64,000 nucleotides of DNA from Clostridia bacterium. GTDB taxonomy: Bacteria; Bacillota_A; Clostridia; Oscillospirales; CAG-272. Position 1 is the first letter of the stretch. Every line of letters starts with the position of its first letter. The position numbers were made by a program, and so were the translations under genes. Of this stretch, positions 56,401 through 64,000 are shown in pieces. The stretch spans positions 67,719 to 131,718 of the forward strand of contig JAFTSQ010000005.1 of assembly GCA_017467205.1 (NCBI GenBank), in the 5' to 3' direction. Under the pieces are notes generated by a model, which worked only from the letters and a program-made list of their open reading frames with translations, searched no databases and had not been told where the DNA came from.

Positions 56401-59400
56401 TCGCCGATGCTTGTAACCTTGCAGTCTTCTGCAAATTCGATGGTTGCGAGTGAATTACAGTCGGTAAATGCATAATTGCCGATAGTAGTGACAGTCTCGG
56501 GGATTTTTATGGCCGTAAGAGCCTTGCAACCGGAGAACATGTAGTTCGTGATCGAAGTGAATACAGACGCTTCGTCAAACGTAATCGTTTGAAGACGCTC
56601 GCATCCGCGGAATGCGTACGTGCCGATAGTTTCGATAGCGGGAAGGTCAAGAGTTACGATGCCTTTGGCATTATCAAACGCGTATCCTCTGATCACAAGC
56701 TTGGATGCATCTTTATTGAAGTTGATCTTAAGCTCGTGGAATACAGGGTCCTTGACGTTGCCGTTTCCATCGGGCTCAAAGGTCTCGGTATATCCGTTGG
56801 TTACGTAGAATGCGGAAGGACCGATAACAGCAAGGTGAGAAGGAAGATTGACCTCTACAAGTCTGGTGGTATAACCGAATACGGAGTAGATGGAGGAGAG
56901 GTTGGATTTTCCTGAACCTGCACCGATGTGAAGTATCTGCTGACCGTATCTTTCGTCGTTCTTGTCAAACTCTTCAAACGTAACCTTGGAAAGACTGCTC
57001 TTGTAGAACGCAGCGTTTTCAACCTTGGTTACAGTGTTGGGAACGGTGATTTCTCCGGTCTTGGCGGTAGGACAGTAGAGAAGTACGTCTATAACGCCTT
57101 CCGCATTGACCTCGTAAAGAACGCCGTCAATGGATGCGAAGTATTTTCCACCCGCCTCAACGTTGATCTCGCGAAGAGTCGTCACGTTGTTGAAGAGCTC
57201 GTAGAACTTCTTGATAGTAGCACCGTAGGATGTGGTGGTGGCGTAAAGCTTGCTTGCTCTGTTCGGGAAGGTGATGGTCTCGATCTTCGAGTATGCGAAT
57301 GCATTAGCCTTTATCTCAAGGCCTTCCTCCTTATCTCCGCCCATCTCGAAGATAACGTTCTTGAGAGTAGCGTTATTCTTGTTGCCTGAGGAGAAGGAGA
57401 ATGCGTAGGAATCTATGAGCTTAACGCTCTTAGGAATCGTTACGCTCACAAGCTTAGCATCCTGGAATGCGTACTGGTGAATGGTCTTAAGCTTTGCACC
57501 GAGGTTGATTTCGGTGAGACCCGTGCCGTGGAATGCATACTTACCAATCTCCGTAAGGTTACTGGTGTTCGAGAACGTAGCCTTAACGAGAGTGGTTACA
57601 CCCGAGAAGGTTCTACCGCCGATTATGGTAATTCTGTCTGCAAAGGTGATTTCGGAAATGGCGGTGCCGTAGAATATACCGTTAGATGCGGTAGTGTTGC
57701 TTGCGGTACCGAGTGCAAGAGCCTTATCGCCTTCGGAGAAGGTAACGGTAGTAAGGCCTACGCAGTTTGAGAACGCGCCGTCGCCGATAGACTCGACGTT
57801 AGCGGGAATGTTGATGGATTTAATAGCCGTTGCTCTAAACGCTTTGCTGCCGATCGAGGTAACTGCTTCGGGAATCACGAAGGAGGTGATGCCGGAGAGC
57901 TCGAAAGCACTGTTGCCGATCTTAGTAGTGTATGCGGGAAGCACGACACTCTCAAGCTCGGGGCAGTTAGAGAATGCGTTGTTGCCAACCTCAAGAGCAG
58001 TTCCGCCTTGTGCGAAGGTTACAGTCTCGAGGTAGTAGCACTTATCGAACGCATAGTTGCCTATCTTGGTAACCTTAGCGCCGATAACCACGGACTTGAT
58101 GTTGATATTTTCCTGGAATACGTTATTGCCGATAGTGGTGATGGTATCCCAAGGAAGCTTGGAAAGGTCGCCGTCCTGAGCGCTGGAATAGAAGAGAATA
58201 GTGGTTTTTTCCTTGTCGTAAACAACGCCGTTATCATCAGTGGAGAGAGCCGGGTTGTCTTTATCTACGTTAATCTTCTTGAGCGCTATGCATCCTGCAA
58301 ATGCGGATGAGGGGAATACGGTAACCGATGCGGGAATGGTAACCTCGGTGAGCTTTCTGCAGCCCTCGAATGCGTAGTCGCCAATCTCAACCTCGCCGCC
58401 TTCCTCAATGGTTACGGACGAAACGTTTTCACATCCCCTGAATGCGCCCTCGCCAACAGACTCGCAGGAAACGGGAATGAGAACAGAGGTGATCTTGGGA
58501 CAGTAAGAGAATGCGCCACTGCCGATAGACGTAATCTTTGCTCCGTCTTCGAACTCGATGGTAGTGAGACCTTCGTTGTTTGCAAAAGCATTCGAGCCGA
58601 TAGATGCGATGTTAACGCCGGCCTTGAATACTACGGTTTTGAGCGTTTCGATACCCTCAAACGCGCCTGTACCGATAGTGATTGCGCCCTTGTCTGCTTC
58701 GATAGCTTTGGCAACTGTTGCACCGAAGGTAACGGTGTTAATCTTGCAGCCTGCGAATGCATAGTTGCCAATCATAAGATTGTTGTTACGGGCACCGTTA
58801 ACAGTTACCGAAGTAATGCCGGTACAGCCCTCAAATGCATTTTTGCCGATGCTGTTAATGTAGTTGGGGATAGTAACGCTGGTGATGCCGGTACGGTTTC
58901 TGAATGCACCGTCACCGATATCGGTTATCTTAACGTGGAACTCAATATCGCCCGTAACCGTCTTCGGAGCGTAGAGGATCTTGTTACCTGCCGCGTTACA
59001 AATCATATTGTTAACGGAGCTGTAATTTGTACCGTTCTCCTCAACCTCAAGAACTCTAAGGTTCGGGAAGTTGTCGAATATGGTGAGATCCATTTCTGCA
59101 AGACGAGCGGGAAGCTTAAGAGTTTCTACCGCGCTGGTCTTACCGTCAAACGCGCCTGCCTCGATGGTAAGCGGGCTTGTTCCGCCGGCTGCAAACTCAA
59201 TGGTCTTGAGTCCGGATACGCCAACGAACGCGCTCTCGGAGATGTTTGCAACGCCCTTACCGACGATAAGGCCTGTAATCTTGGTGTTGTAGAATACTCT
59301 GCTGAGTATCGAAGTAACGTCGTCGGGAATGGTGAAGGTATCGGTAATGCCTCTCGGTACTATTTCAAGATACGTAGTACCCATATCCTCGCGGATAACG

Positions 59401-62276
59401 GCGCCGTTATCGGTGCTCTGGTATTTTCTCTCGTGGTTGCCCTCAGTCTCATATATGGTTATAGACTTGAGGTTGGTTGCGGAGTTGAATGCGCCGACAC
59501 CGATAAGCTGAATGGTATCGGGAATTCTGATAGTTTCGAGATTGTAGCAAGAGCTGAACGCGTTCTCCACAATGGCGGTTACCGCAATGCCCTTGTAGGT
59601 TACGGGAACTGTGATGTTGTTAAAGTTGTTAACGTTCGGACCCTTCTTAACTGCATAGGTACCGTCCTTCTGGAGATCGTAGGTGAGAACACCTGTATCG
59701 AAGAAGGGATATGCTACGGTGTCACGGGTGTAGGGGTAAGGAGCTACGCTGTTACCCTCGGCATCGGTGAGCTGAACGCCTGCACCGCCGGGAAGAGTGA
59801 ACCAACCTACGAAGCTACCTCTTGACTCATCCGAGGATACGGGAACGGGAAGAGTATAATCCTTCGTATAGGTTGCGGGAGCTGTAGACTCATTGGGTAC
59901 GTTAGAGATAGTATCGTCCGTGTAGAACTGTACGTTGTAGGTCTTGGGAGACCAGTTAGCATAAAGTACTATGTCACCGTTGCCTGCAAAGGTGGTGGAC
60001 GTGTACTGAAGACCGTTGCCGCTCTGCGCGCCGGGAGCATTGTACCAGCCTGCGAAGTTATAGCCTTCTACAGAGAATCCGGTTGACGGAAGAGTGAGCT
60101 CTCCGCCGATTGCGACGTAGTCGGTTCCAACAGTACCGTTAAGAGAGCGGCTGTCGTACGTAACCGTATACGCGTAAACCTCGATGCTTACCCAATCGGA
60201 CGTGCCTGCACCGGTGTATCTTACGGATACCGTGTTTTTGCCCGCACGGTTAAGTGTAACCTTTGCGGAGTTGGTGCCGCTTACTCGCTTGGTAGTACCG
60301 TTTACGGACACCTCAAAATTGGTAACGCCGATAACGGGAGTCCAAGTAAGTGTATTGCCTGCGAACGTAAGATTATCGAACATTGTAAGGTAGCCAGCTA
60401 CAAGCGTGTCACTGTACATAGAGCTGCTGCTTGTGCCGATAGCCTTTACGCTGATGCTGTATTCGATACCGGTTGCCCAAGTGAGAGCTGCGTTGTTGAG
60501 GCCGAGGCTGTTTGTGTCGCTCGTAAGAGTTACGTTGCCAACCTTGATCTCGTAGCTCGTTGCATTTGCAACCTCATTCCAGCTAAGAGTCATTCCGTCA
60601 ATCTTGAGATTGTCGGGAGTAGCGAGGACCGTCTTATTGAACGTAGCTTCGGTAGCCTCGGGGGAGTTGTAGCCGACAGTTGCGGGGAATACGCTGATTT
60701 TAATGTCGCCTGTGCAATTCTTTACACAGAAGGTAGTGCTCGTGCCGTTATCTACAACAGTGTGAGTATGCTCACCGCACGTAAGAGTTACAAGATAAGA
60801 AGCGGCATTTGCAACTGCGTCCCAGCTGAAGGTTTCGGTTGCCGTGTCAAATGCGATAGCTCCGATCTTGTCAAGAGCCTTGTTGTATACAAACGTCTCG
60901 GATACGGAAGCTGCGCGTCCGTTAGCGGTAGCGGTTACAGTGAACTCGATACCGCCCTTCTTCATAGGACAGTTAGCGAAGAAGAAGCTTGTCGACGTTC
61001 CGTTATCGAAGAGGGTGTGCTCGTGTCCTGCATCACCGCACTTTACGGTAACGAGATATTTCTCAGCACCGTCAACGTTGTTCCAAATAAGAATGCCGTC
61101 GTTGACTACGGTGAAGAGCGAAACTCTGTCAAGAGCTTTGTTTTTGTAGTATCTAACGGTTGTGTCGGAAGTGTTTTCCGCAACGGTTGCCACAGCGGTA
61201 ACCTCAATAACGTAATCACCTGCGGGATAGTCGTTGAAGTCGAAGGGCTTGTTGGTAGTACCAACGTTCTCGTTGAAGAGAACCGCGCCGTTAGCGTCGG
61301 AGATCTTAACCGAATAGATTCCTGCGCCTGATACGGTGTTCCACGTAATAGCGGTGGAGCTTACGTTTACAGCGGGAGCCGCGAGCTTAGAGCCCTCGGT
61401 TGCATTCCATACTGCATACAGGGTGGTGTTAGCCGTAAATACGGTGTCGTCGGTGTACTCGTAGCTGAGCTTCTCGCCGTCCTCGTACATGCTTATCCAC
61501 CAGCCGCCGAAGGTGTAGCCATCTCTTGTGGGCGCTGCTATGCCGTGAAGCTTGCCGCCTACGGTAGGCACAGCCTCGAGCGTCGCACCGTCATAACCAA
61601 GGTCAAAGTCAACTATGTATTCAGCCTGACCGGTTACCTTGTCTGCCCACTTAGCATAAATGGTGGTGTCGGCGGTAATAGCGGTTGCTGCAAAGTTGAA
61701 GAGCTCGGTGAGCGCCTCATCCTTATACCAACCCATAAATACGCTGTTTTCCTTTATGGGATCCGCCGGCTTGTTAACTGTCATGCCGTTGATGACGGTT
61801 GCTGCAGTTATTGCGTTGCCTCCGTTAGTGGCAAAGTTAACAGTGTAGGGGATCTTTTTGAGGAATCTCATCTCTGTGTTATTATACTGCATGGTGAATA
61901 CGCCGTTTGCAGCGGTGAGCGTTGCAGTGCCGTCTTCATCCTTAAGGAAATCAAGAGTGATTTCACTTCCGTTTACAGTATATTCACCGGACTTATTAAA
62001 GTCGGTGCCTGCGATGGTGAACTTGTTTCCGCTGTTGAGCGTCAAAATATATTCACCGGTTGCGGTGTTGTAATAGTAAACACCGGTTTCCTCTCCTTCG
62101 GACCAGTCGTTCGTATCGGGTTCATCCGGACCATTGTTTGCAGCAACAATGATAAGAGCGATGGTGACGCCGAGTGCGATTACTGCAGTCGCGAGGAAAA
62201 CGTAGAACCATTTATTCATCGATTTAAGTTTTTCGACGAACGACTGATTCTGTTCGGTTTTCTTGTCGTCTTTCAT
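53409..62276 (-). CDS. Giant membrane-anchored LRR protein (2,955 residues)
   Basis: Strong RBS AAGGAGGT and ATG at 62276. A charged cytoplasmic start (about 22 residues) is followed by one membrane helix (WFYVFLATAVIALGVTIALIIVAA), so the rest should lie outside, anchored N-terminally with no cleavage site. Order: a small beta domain; two InlB-type modules (about 145-295); about four FN3-like modules (300-720), two of which carry Cys-Gly and His-x-His motifs; two more InlB-type modules (725-880); then BspA/LRR_5 repeats from about 885 to the end. Repeats follow IGxxAFxxCxxLxxVxIPxxV with many variants. No enzyme motif found. Probably a long adhesive or ligand-binding fibre. Own promoter at 62354. 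Confidence 0.9.
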   Translation of the reverse strand: MKDDKKTEQNQSFVEKLKSMNKWFYVFLATAVIALGVTIALIIVAANNGPDEPDTNDWSEGEETGVYYYNTATGEYILTLNSGNKFTIAGTDFNKSGEYTVNGSEITLDFLKDEDGTATLTAANGVFTMQYNNTEMRFLKKIPYTVNFATNGGNAITAATVINGMTVNKPADPIKENSVFMGWYKDEALTELFNFAATAITADTTIYAKWADKVTGQAEYIVDFDLGYDGATLEAVPTVGGKLHGIAAPTRDGYTFGGWWISMYEDGEKLSYEYTDDTVFTANTTLYAVWNATEGSKLAAPAVNVSSTAITWNTVSGAGIYSVKISDANGAVLFNENVGTTNKPFDFNDYPAGDYVIEVTAVATVAENTSDTTVRYYKNKALDRVSLFTVVNDGILIWNNVDGAEKYLVTVKCGDAGHEHTLFDNGTSTSFFFANCPMKKGGIEFTVTATANGRAASVSETFVYNKALDKIGAIAFDTATETFSWDAVANAASYLVTLTCGEHTHTVVDNGTSTTFCVKNCTGDIKISVFPATVGYNSPEATEATFNKTVLATPDNLKIDGMTLSWNEVANATSYEIKVGNVTLTSDTNSLGLNNAALTWATGIEYSISVKAIGTSSSSMYSDTLVAGYLTMFDNLTFAGNTLTWTPVIGVTNFEVSVNGTTKRVSGTNSAKVTLNRAGKNTVSVRYTGAGTSDWVSIEVYAYTVTYDSRSLNGTVGTDYVAIGGELTLPSTGFSVEGYNFAGWYNAPGAQSGNGLQYTSTTFAGNGDIVLYANWSPKTYNVQFYTDDTISNVPNESTAPATYTKDYTLPVPVSSDESRGSFVGWFTLPGGAGVQLTDAEGNSVAPYPYTRDTVAYPFFDTGVLTYDLQKDGTYAVKKGPNVNNFNNITVPVTYKGIAVTAIVENAFSSCYNLETIRIPDTIQLIGVGAFNSATNLKSITIYETEGNHERKYQSTDNGAVIREDMGTTYLEIVPRGITDTFTIPDDVTSILSRVFYNTKITGLIVGKGVANISESAFVGVSGLKTIEFAAGGTSPLTIEAGAFDGKTSAVETLKLPARLAEMDLTIFDNFPNLRVLEVEENGTNYSSVNNMICNAAGNKILYAPKTVTGDIEFHVKITDIGDGAFRNRTGITSVTIPNYINSIGKNAFEGCTGITSVTVNGARNNNLMIGNYAFAGCKINTVTFGATVAKAIEADKGAITIGTGAFEGIETLKTVVFKAGVNIASIGSNAFANNEGLTTIEFEDGAKITSIGSGAFSYCPKITSVLIPVSCESVGEGAFRGCENVSSVTIEEGGEVEIGDYAFEGCRKLTEVTIPASVTVFPSSAFAGCIALKKINVDKDNPALSTDDNGVVYDKEKTTILFYSSAQDGDLSKLPWDTITTIGNNVFQENINIKSVVIGAKVTKIGNYAFDKCYYLETVTFAQGGTALEVGNNAFSNCPELESVVLPAYTTKIGNSAFELSGITSFVIPEAVTSIGSKAFRATAIKSINIPANVESIGDGAFSNCVGLTTVTFSEGDKALALGTASNTTASNGIFYGTAISEITFADRITIIGGRTFSGVTTLVKATFSNTSNLTEIGKYAFHGTGLTEINLGAKLKTIHQYAFQDAKLVSVTIPKSVKLIDSYAFSFSSGNKNNATLKNVIFEMGGDKEEGLEIKANAFAYSKIETITFPNRASKLYATTTSYGATIKKFYELFNNVTTLREINVEAGGKYFASIDGVLYEVNAEGVIDVLLYCPTAKTGEITVPNTVTKVENAAFYKSSLSKVTFEEFDKNDERYGQQILHIGAGSGKSNLSSIYSVFGYTTRLVEVNLPSHLAVIGPSAFYVTNGYTETFEPDGNGNVKDPVFHELKINFNKDASKLVIRGYAFDNAKGIVTLDLPAIETIGTYAFRGCERLQTITFDEASVFTSITNYMFSGCKALTAIKIPETVTTIGNYAFTDCNSLATIEFAEDCKVTSIGDSAFQRTGLTYFKYPESVTNYNDTHFYGCLSLKTVELNSTIASIAGRRNDRNILSYCGSIEQIIVPETNPNFVSVDGVLYDKAKTIIYFYPPQKDPTGYTIPETVKEIYLMAFAYYSFNEITLPEGLEKIGSHAFYCSQLKSIYIPASVTSIGERAFRGGYSSEPSRAALESVLETVVFAPGSELTSIGEYAFGDNPVLKSIVFPDNVSTLGKYVLSECDNLESVTLPAALETLPQYCFRQCTKLKTVVLQEGLTTIDNYVFYAGSSTAVSNNAMTEITIPSTVTKIGDQAFSMCVGLESVIFTEGSQLTTIGSKAFYGAGLNGIALPTNVTSLGNQAFQNCDKLEEMDLSATKLTSIGDNAFTGCTSLESVKLPATLTTIGKRAFSQTSAYSTKGACTALESITIPASVTTIGEMAFAGCTSLTTVVFEEGSKFTAFSSKEIFRDTPALETVTLPENLNTIGTNTFKNSGLTSIALPATLTSIGTSAFENCDRLVNVSVPSSVKTIGDKAFYDADALVSVDMTFGLESIGQFALSECDSLEIVYIPATVKDLNGNPLVGSNNVEVFELDPDNGSYIVSDGVMYDSTMFTIIYYPSSLTAETFTFPETVYDIAPGAFADSQLKSIVIPSVITKIPDAAFKGSKKLESVTFERTLSSIGNSAFQDCTSLNNVFINNTTKVLGDYAFAGCTSLSNFTFEDIREGDNPYKIGTHFFEGCTSITTLLLPNSFTVSDEEYDNWYCDFEGSTPIPSYMFAGTGVVDLVIPAYIDNLYSAGVFKDCANLRSIVFEAEEVTGYQLGHYYFYGCSSLEEITVPGGHWDNWSGNYMFAHCTNLRKVTLIASGSEFYFGTGTFQNCPNLEEVYVVYDRYGEYVPASVYSLESNVIEGCTSLRVFPFEDISDIYANCMAGCTFDVVDFSENYIYTVDAYAFAGAEVREMHFGELGDTIGANAFDGWTADQTIYFHNYTEAEMLETHGTDWLINCEATIYYMDTMPADAE

Positions 62277-62353
62277 ATTAACCTCCTTAAATATTTCCGT
62301 GGAAAAGTTTTACGACAAAATATTATATGCGTATGTACCCGCTATAATAATAC

Positions 62354-62382
62354 ATTATAAATCTTTTTGAGGCGGAAGTCAA
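62354..62382 (-). promoter_or_regulatory. Sigma-A promoter of the giant LRR gene
   Basis: On the minus strand TTGACT, 17-nt spacer, TATAAT, about 80 nt before the start at 62276. Confidence 0.85.
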
Positions 62383-63169
62383 TAATTAGTAACATTATGC
62401 ACCAAAAAAAGGCAGAATGTAGCAATACACGCTGGAAATAAATGCGATTTGTGTGCAACTTTTACAAAAAATAAGCTAAAGAACGGCTTTCGACAATTAT
62501 GAATTACCTAACTTATCGACAATTGCCGGACAAATAAATGGGAAAGCAGTGTGGTTTTTAGCCAATACCAACCTGCATCAAAAAACGAATTATCGGTCAC
62601 TGTTGTGTATAATTTATTCATTTTGTCACAGTGATGCTAAATTGACTGTTTTTATCGAAAAATGAAATGATAAAATGCAAAAATCTCAAATTTTGGTGGA
62701 AACAAAAAAATCTTCCTTAATATATATTGTAATTCGTGACGAATTTGACATTCGATTGATATGCGTCCTTCAAAACCCATATTTAAGCGATCGGATGAAT
62801 ATAATACATAATTTTGCAAAAATATGCAACTATATGCAAATTTTATCCGTATAACGATTTCGTGCATAATGAAACGATAAAAACCGTGTGAATATTCTTT
62901 TTGCTTCATTCGATAGTATAATCCACGCAAAAAAGGGAAATGCCTTGACAAATCGAGGAATAATATTGTATCGTTTCCTTGGATTCCTTTGGGGAAATAT
63001 ATATCATTATATCTTTTATCACTTATTATATCTTTTATTAATTGACAGGGAATCGGTATGGAAGGAGTTGAAAAATGCTGAATAATTGAAAGGATTTCGG
63101 AATAAGAGAGCCGTAGTCGATAACAGAATACTTAAGTGGAATTTTCTGAAGAGCGCGAAGGAAGAGTGA
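62383..63169. other. AT-rich intergenic region, no gene supported
   Basis: Visibly more AT-rich than the rest of the window. The longest plus-strand frame (62888-63085) has no ribosome site and an unlikely composition. A TTGACA at 62945-62950 with a weak -10 near 62968 could serve the decayed frame downstream. Nothing else is seen. Confidence 0.5.
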
Positions 63170-63471
63170 ATGATGATGGCTGCGAGATATTATTTTGCCG
63201 TGAAGCAGATAGCCGAAGAGCGTGGCTATAAGTCCATTTCACTCAAGGACGTTGACGGTATGAAGAAGCTCTGTGGCTTCCGCCTGTCCCCATATTTATC
63301 CTCTTGTCCGAGGACGGATACACAACAATTCCCGAGAACGACTCTTTAGGCGCTGTGACACAGCTTATGAAGAACAGACTTACAGGTCAGCTCGCAGACT
63401 ACCTTGAATTCTATGAGTTCTTTGAAAGCAGCGTGCTCGCGTGTGTTTCCGACTTTATCCGTCTGATATGA
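63170..63471 (+). pseudogene. Frameshifted remnant of a small gene, family not recognised
   Basis: ATG at 63170 with GAAGGAAGAG upstream opens a 59-codon frame (MMMAARYYFAVKQIAEERGY ... GMKKLCGF) that stops at 63349. In the +2 shifted frame coding-like sequence continues from about 63285 (ILLSEDGYTTIPENDSLG ... YLEFYEFFESSVLACV) to a stop at 63469-63471. The two halves read as one protein of about 100 residues broken by an indel near 63285-63305. Codon use in both halves is coding-like. It may be a residue of a mobile-element gene, as the neighbouring repeats suggest. Confidence 0.55.
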
Positions 63472-63555
63472 TAGACGGCGGCACTTACACCGTGCTTTCC
63501 GCGGCATTCGGTTTGCTTGCTCGCCATATAACCCCAAGACCTGTTTTTATGTCTA

Positions 63556-63581
63556 TTAGTGTCATTTAGTGCTTTTTAGTG
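63556..63581 (+). repeat. Three TTAGTG hexamers phased at 10 bp
   Basis: TTAGTG begins at 63556, 63566 and 63576, exactly one helical turn apart. Such phased short repeats are typical of protein-binding sites, for example recombinase arm or excisionase sites. No recombinase gene lies inside the window. Confidence 0.6.
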
Positions 63582-63653
63582 CTATTTTGTCAACCAAACC
63601 GTACATTTTCGCGCTCTCGTGTACTACTGTTTCCATGTAGTCCATTTCTCGAA

Positions 63654-63674
63654 GTGGTCAAACATGTGGTCAAA
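63654..63674. repeat. Tandem GTGGTCAAA
   Basis: GTGGTCAAA at 63654-63662 and 63666-63674, 12 nt period, in the AT-rich end region just before the terminator. It may be a binding or attachment-type sequence, but too short to decide. Confidence 0.45.
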
Positions 63675-63680
63675 AATTTT

Positions 63681-63728
63681 GCCCTGTGTATCCGTTTTTT
63701 GATGATATACAGGGCTTTCTTTTTATTT
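63681..63728 (+). terminator. Intrinsic terminator at the right-hand end
   Basis: Arms 63681-63692 and 63704-63715 pair over 12 bp with one wobble, followed by TTTCTTTTTATTT. No intact plus-strand gene precedes it in the window apart from the decayed frame, so its original gene may be lost. A separate CCCCAAAATTTGGGG palindrome follows near 63735. Confidence 0.8.
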
Positions 63729-64000
63729 ACCGCACCCCAAAATTTGGGGCGCAATAAACAAGGAAAAGAGTGAAATTTTACTTTGATTTTTCGAGTGAGT
63801 TTACAGCGTAAGCGTAACTTTAAATCGTACAAAATTTGATATGCAGTAATCGAAGAATAACTGCAAATATCATATCAGGCATCGGTGAAATATCCGATGC
63901 CATATCGTTTTGCATTTATCAAGATAAATTATAGACATGACTTGAATTATTCACACTTTTGTGGGATAATAGGACAAATATGCAAGTATGCACGCAATGC
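63729..64000. other. Non-coding end of window
   Basis: After the CCCCAAAATTTGGGG palindrome I see a near-palindromic stretch at 63838-63880 (ATATGCAGT ... ACTGCAAATATCATAT) and one around 63880-63915 (GCATCGG ... CCGATGC, 7 bp). No gene is supported. Confidence 0.4.

Noticed and set aside
53409..59600. Repeated short motifs looking like a CRISPR or tandem repeat array
   Set aside because: The periodicity is that of LRR codons with variable sequence in one open frame; there are no identical spaced repeats.
62888..63085. 65-codon frame in the AT-rich region
   Set aside because: No ribosome site, composition of random AT-rich DNA.

Overview
The window looks like chromosomal DNA of an anaerobic, Gram-positive-type gut bacterium, most likely an uncultured Clostridia member (Bacillota). 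This is inferred from near-consensus sigma-A promoters, strong AGGAGG-type ribosome binding sites, many lipoproteins and single-pass surface proteins, a 2-oxoacid:ferredoxin oxidoreductase, and large BspA-type leucine-rich-repeat surface proteins. No rRNA, tRNA, CRISPR array or intact mobile element was seen. Positions 1-20900 are ordinary metabolic genes. Positions 22000-62300 are a 40-kb cell-surface region. From about 62400 the DNA is more AT-rich and holds a decayed gene and mobile-element-like repeats.

Metabolic part. A plus-strand operon (1-4774) holds the 3' end of an acyl-CoA synthetase, a P-loop ATPase, the four subunits of a VOR/KOR-type 2-oxoacid:ferredoxin oxidoreductase, and a leucine-dehydrogenase-family enzyme. 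Together they fit oxidative degradation of branched-chain amino acids to acyl-CoA and branched-chain acids. Next come a predicted toroid protein of unknown function, an amidohydrolase, a nitrilase-family amidase and xanthine phosphoribosyltransferase (xpt). Convergent with xpt is a complete BMP/Nup-type ABC importer (9507-14638), probably for nucleosides, so the two form a purine-salvage neighbourhood. A minus-strand set (14915-19109: NagB-like isomerase/deaminase, beta-propeller, NagA-like deacetylase) is divergent from an AraC-type regulator and suggests amino-sugar use. A UPF0316 membrane protein and a small integral membrane protein follow.

Surface part. Two long gene sets converge on a shared hairpin at 38743-38780. 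The plus-strand operon (22361-38668) starts with a 2,589-residue subtilisin-like protease carrying PA, Ig-like and LRR domains and a C-terminal membrane anchor. It continues with a lipoprotein, a complete Opp-type peptide importer (binding protein, two permeases, two ATPases) and a small membrane protein, which suggests a cleave-and-import system for proteins. The minus-strand set (62276-39058) starts with a 2,955-residue membrane-anchored LRR protein. It continues with a membrane protein, a MoxR ATPase, a DUF58 protein, two BatA/VWA membrane proteins, an LRR lipoprotein and a 1,099-residue lipoprotein of unknown fold. The MoxR-DUF58-VWA core is a known chaperone-like module; its linkage to giant LRR surface proteins is the most unusual feature here.

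Regulation visible in the sequence includes good promoters before the amidohydrolase, nitrilase, xpt, the BMP importer, the AraC gene, the UPF0316 gene, the giant protease and the giant LRR protein. A terminator-like hairpin lies in the 250-nt leader of the protease operon. A dispersed palindromic intergenic repeat family has copies near 9290 and 38808.
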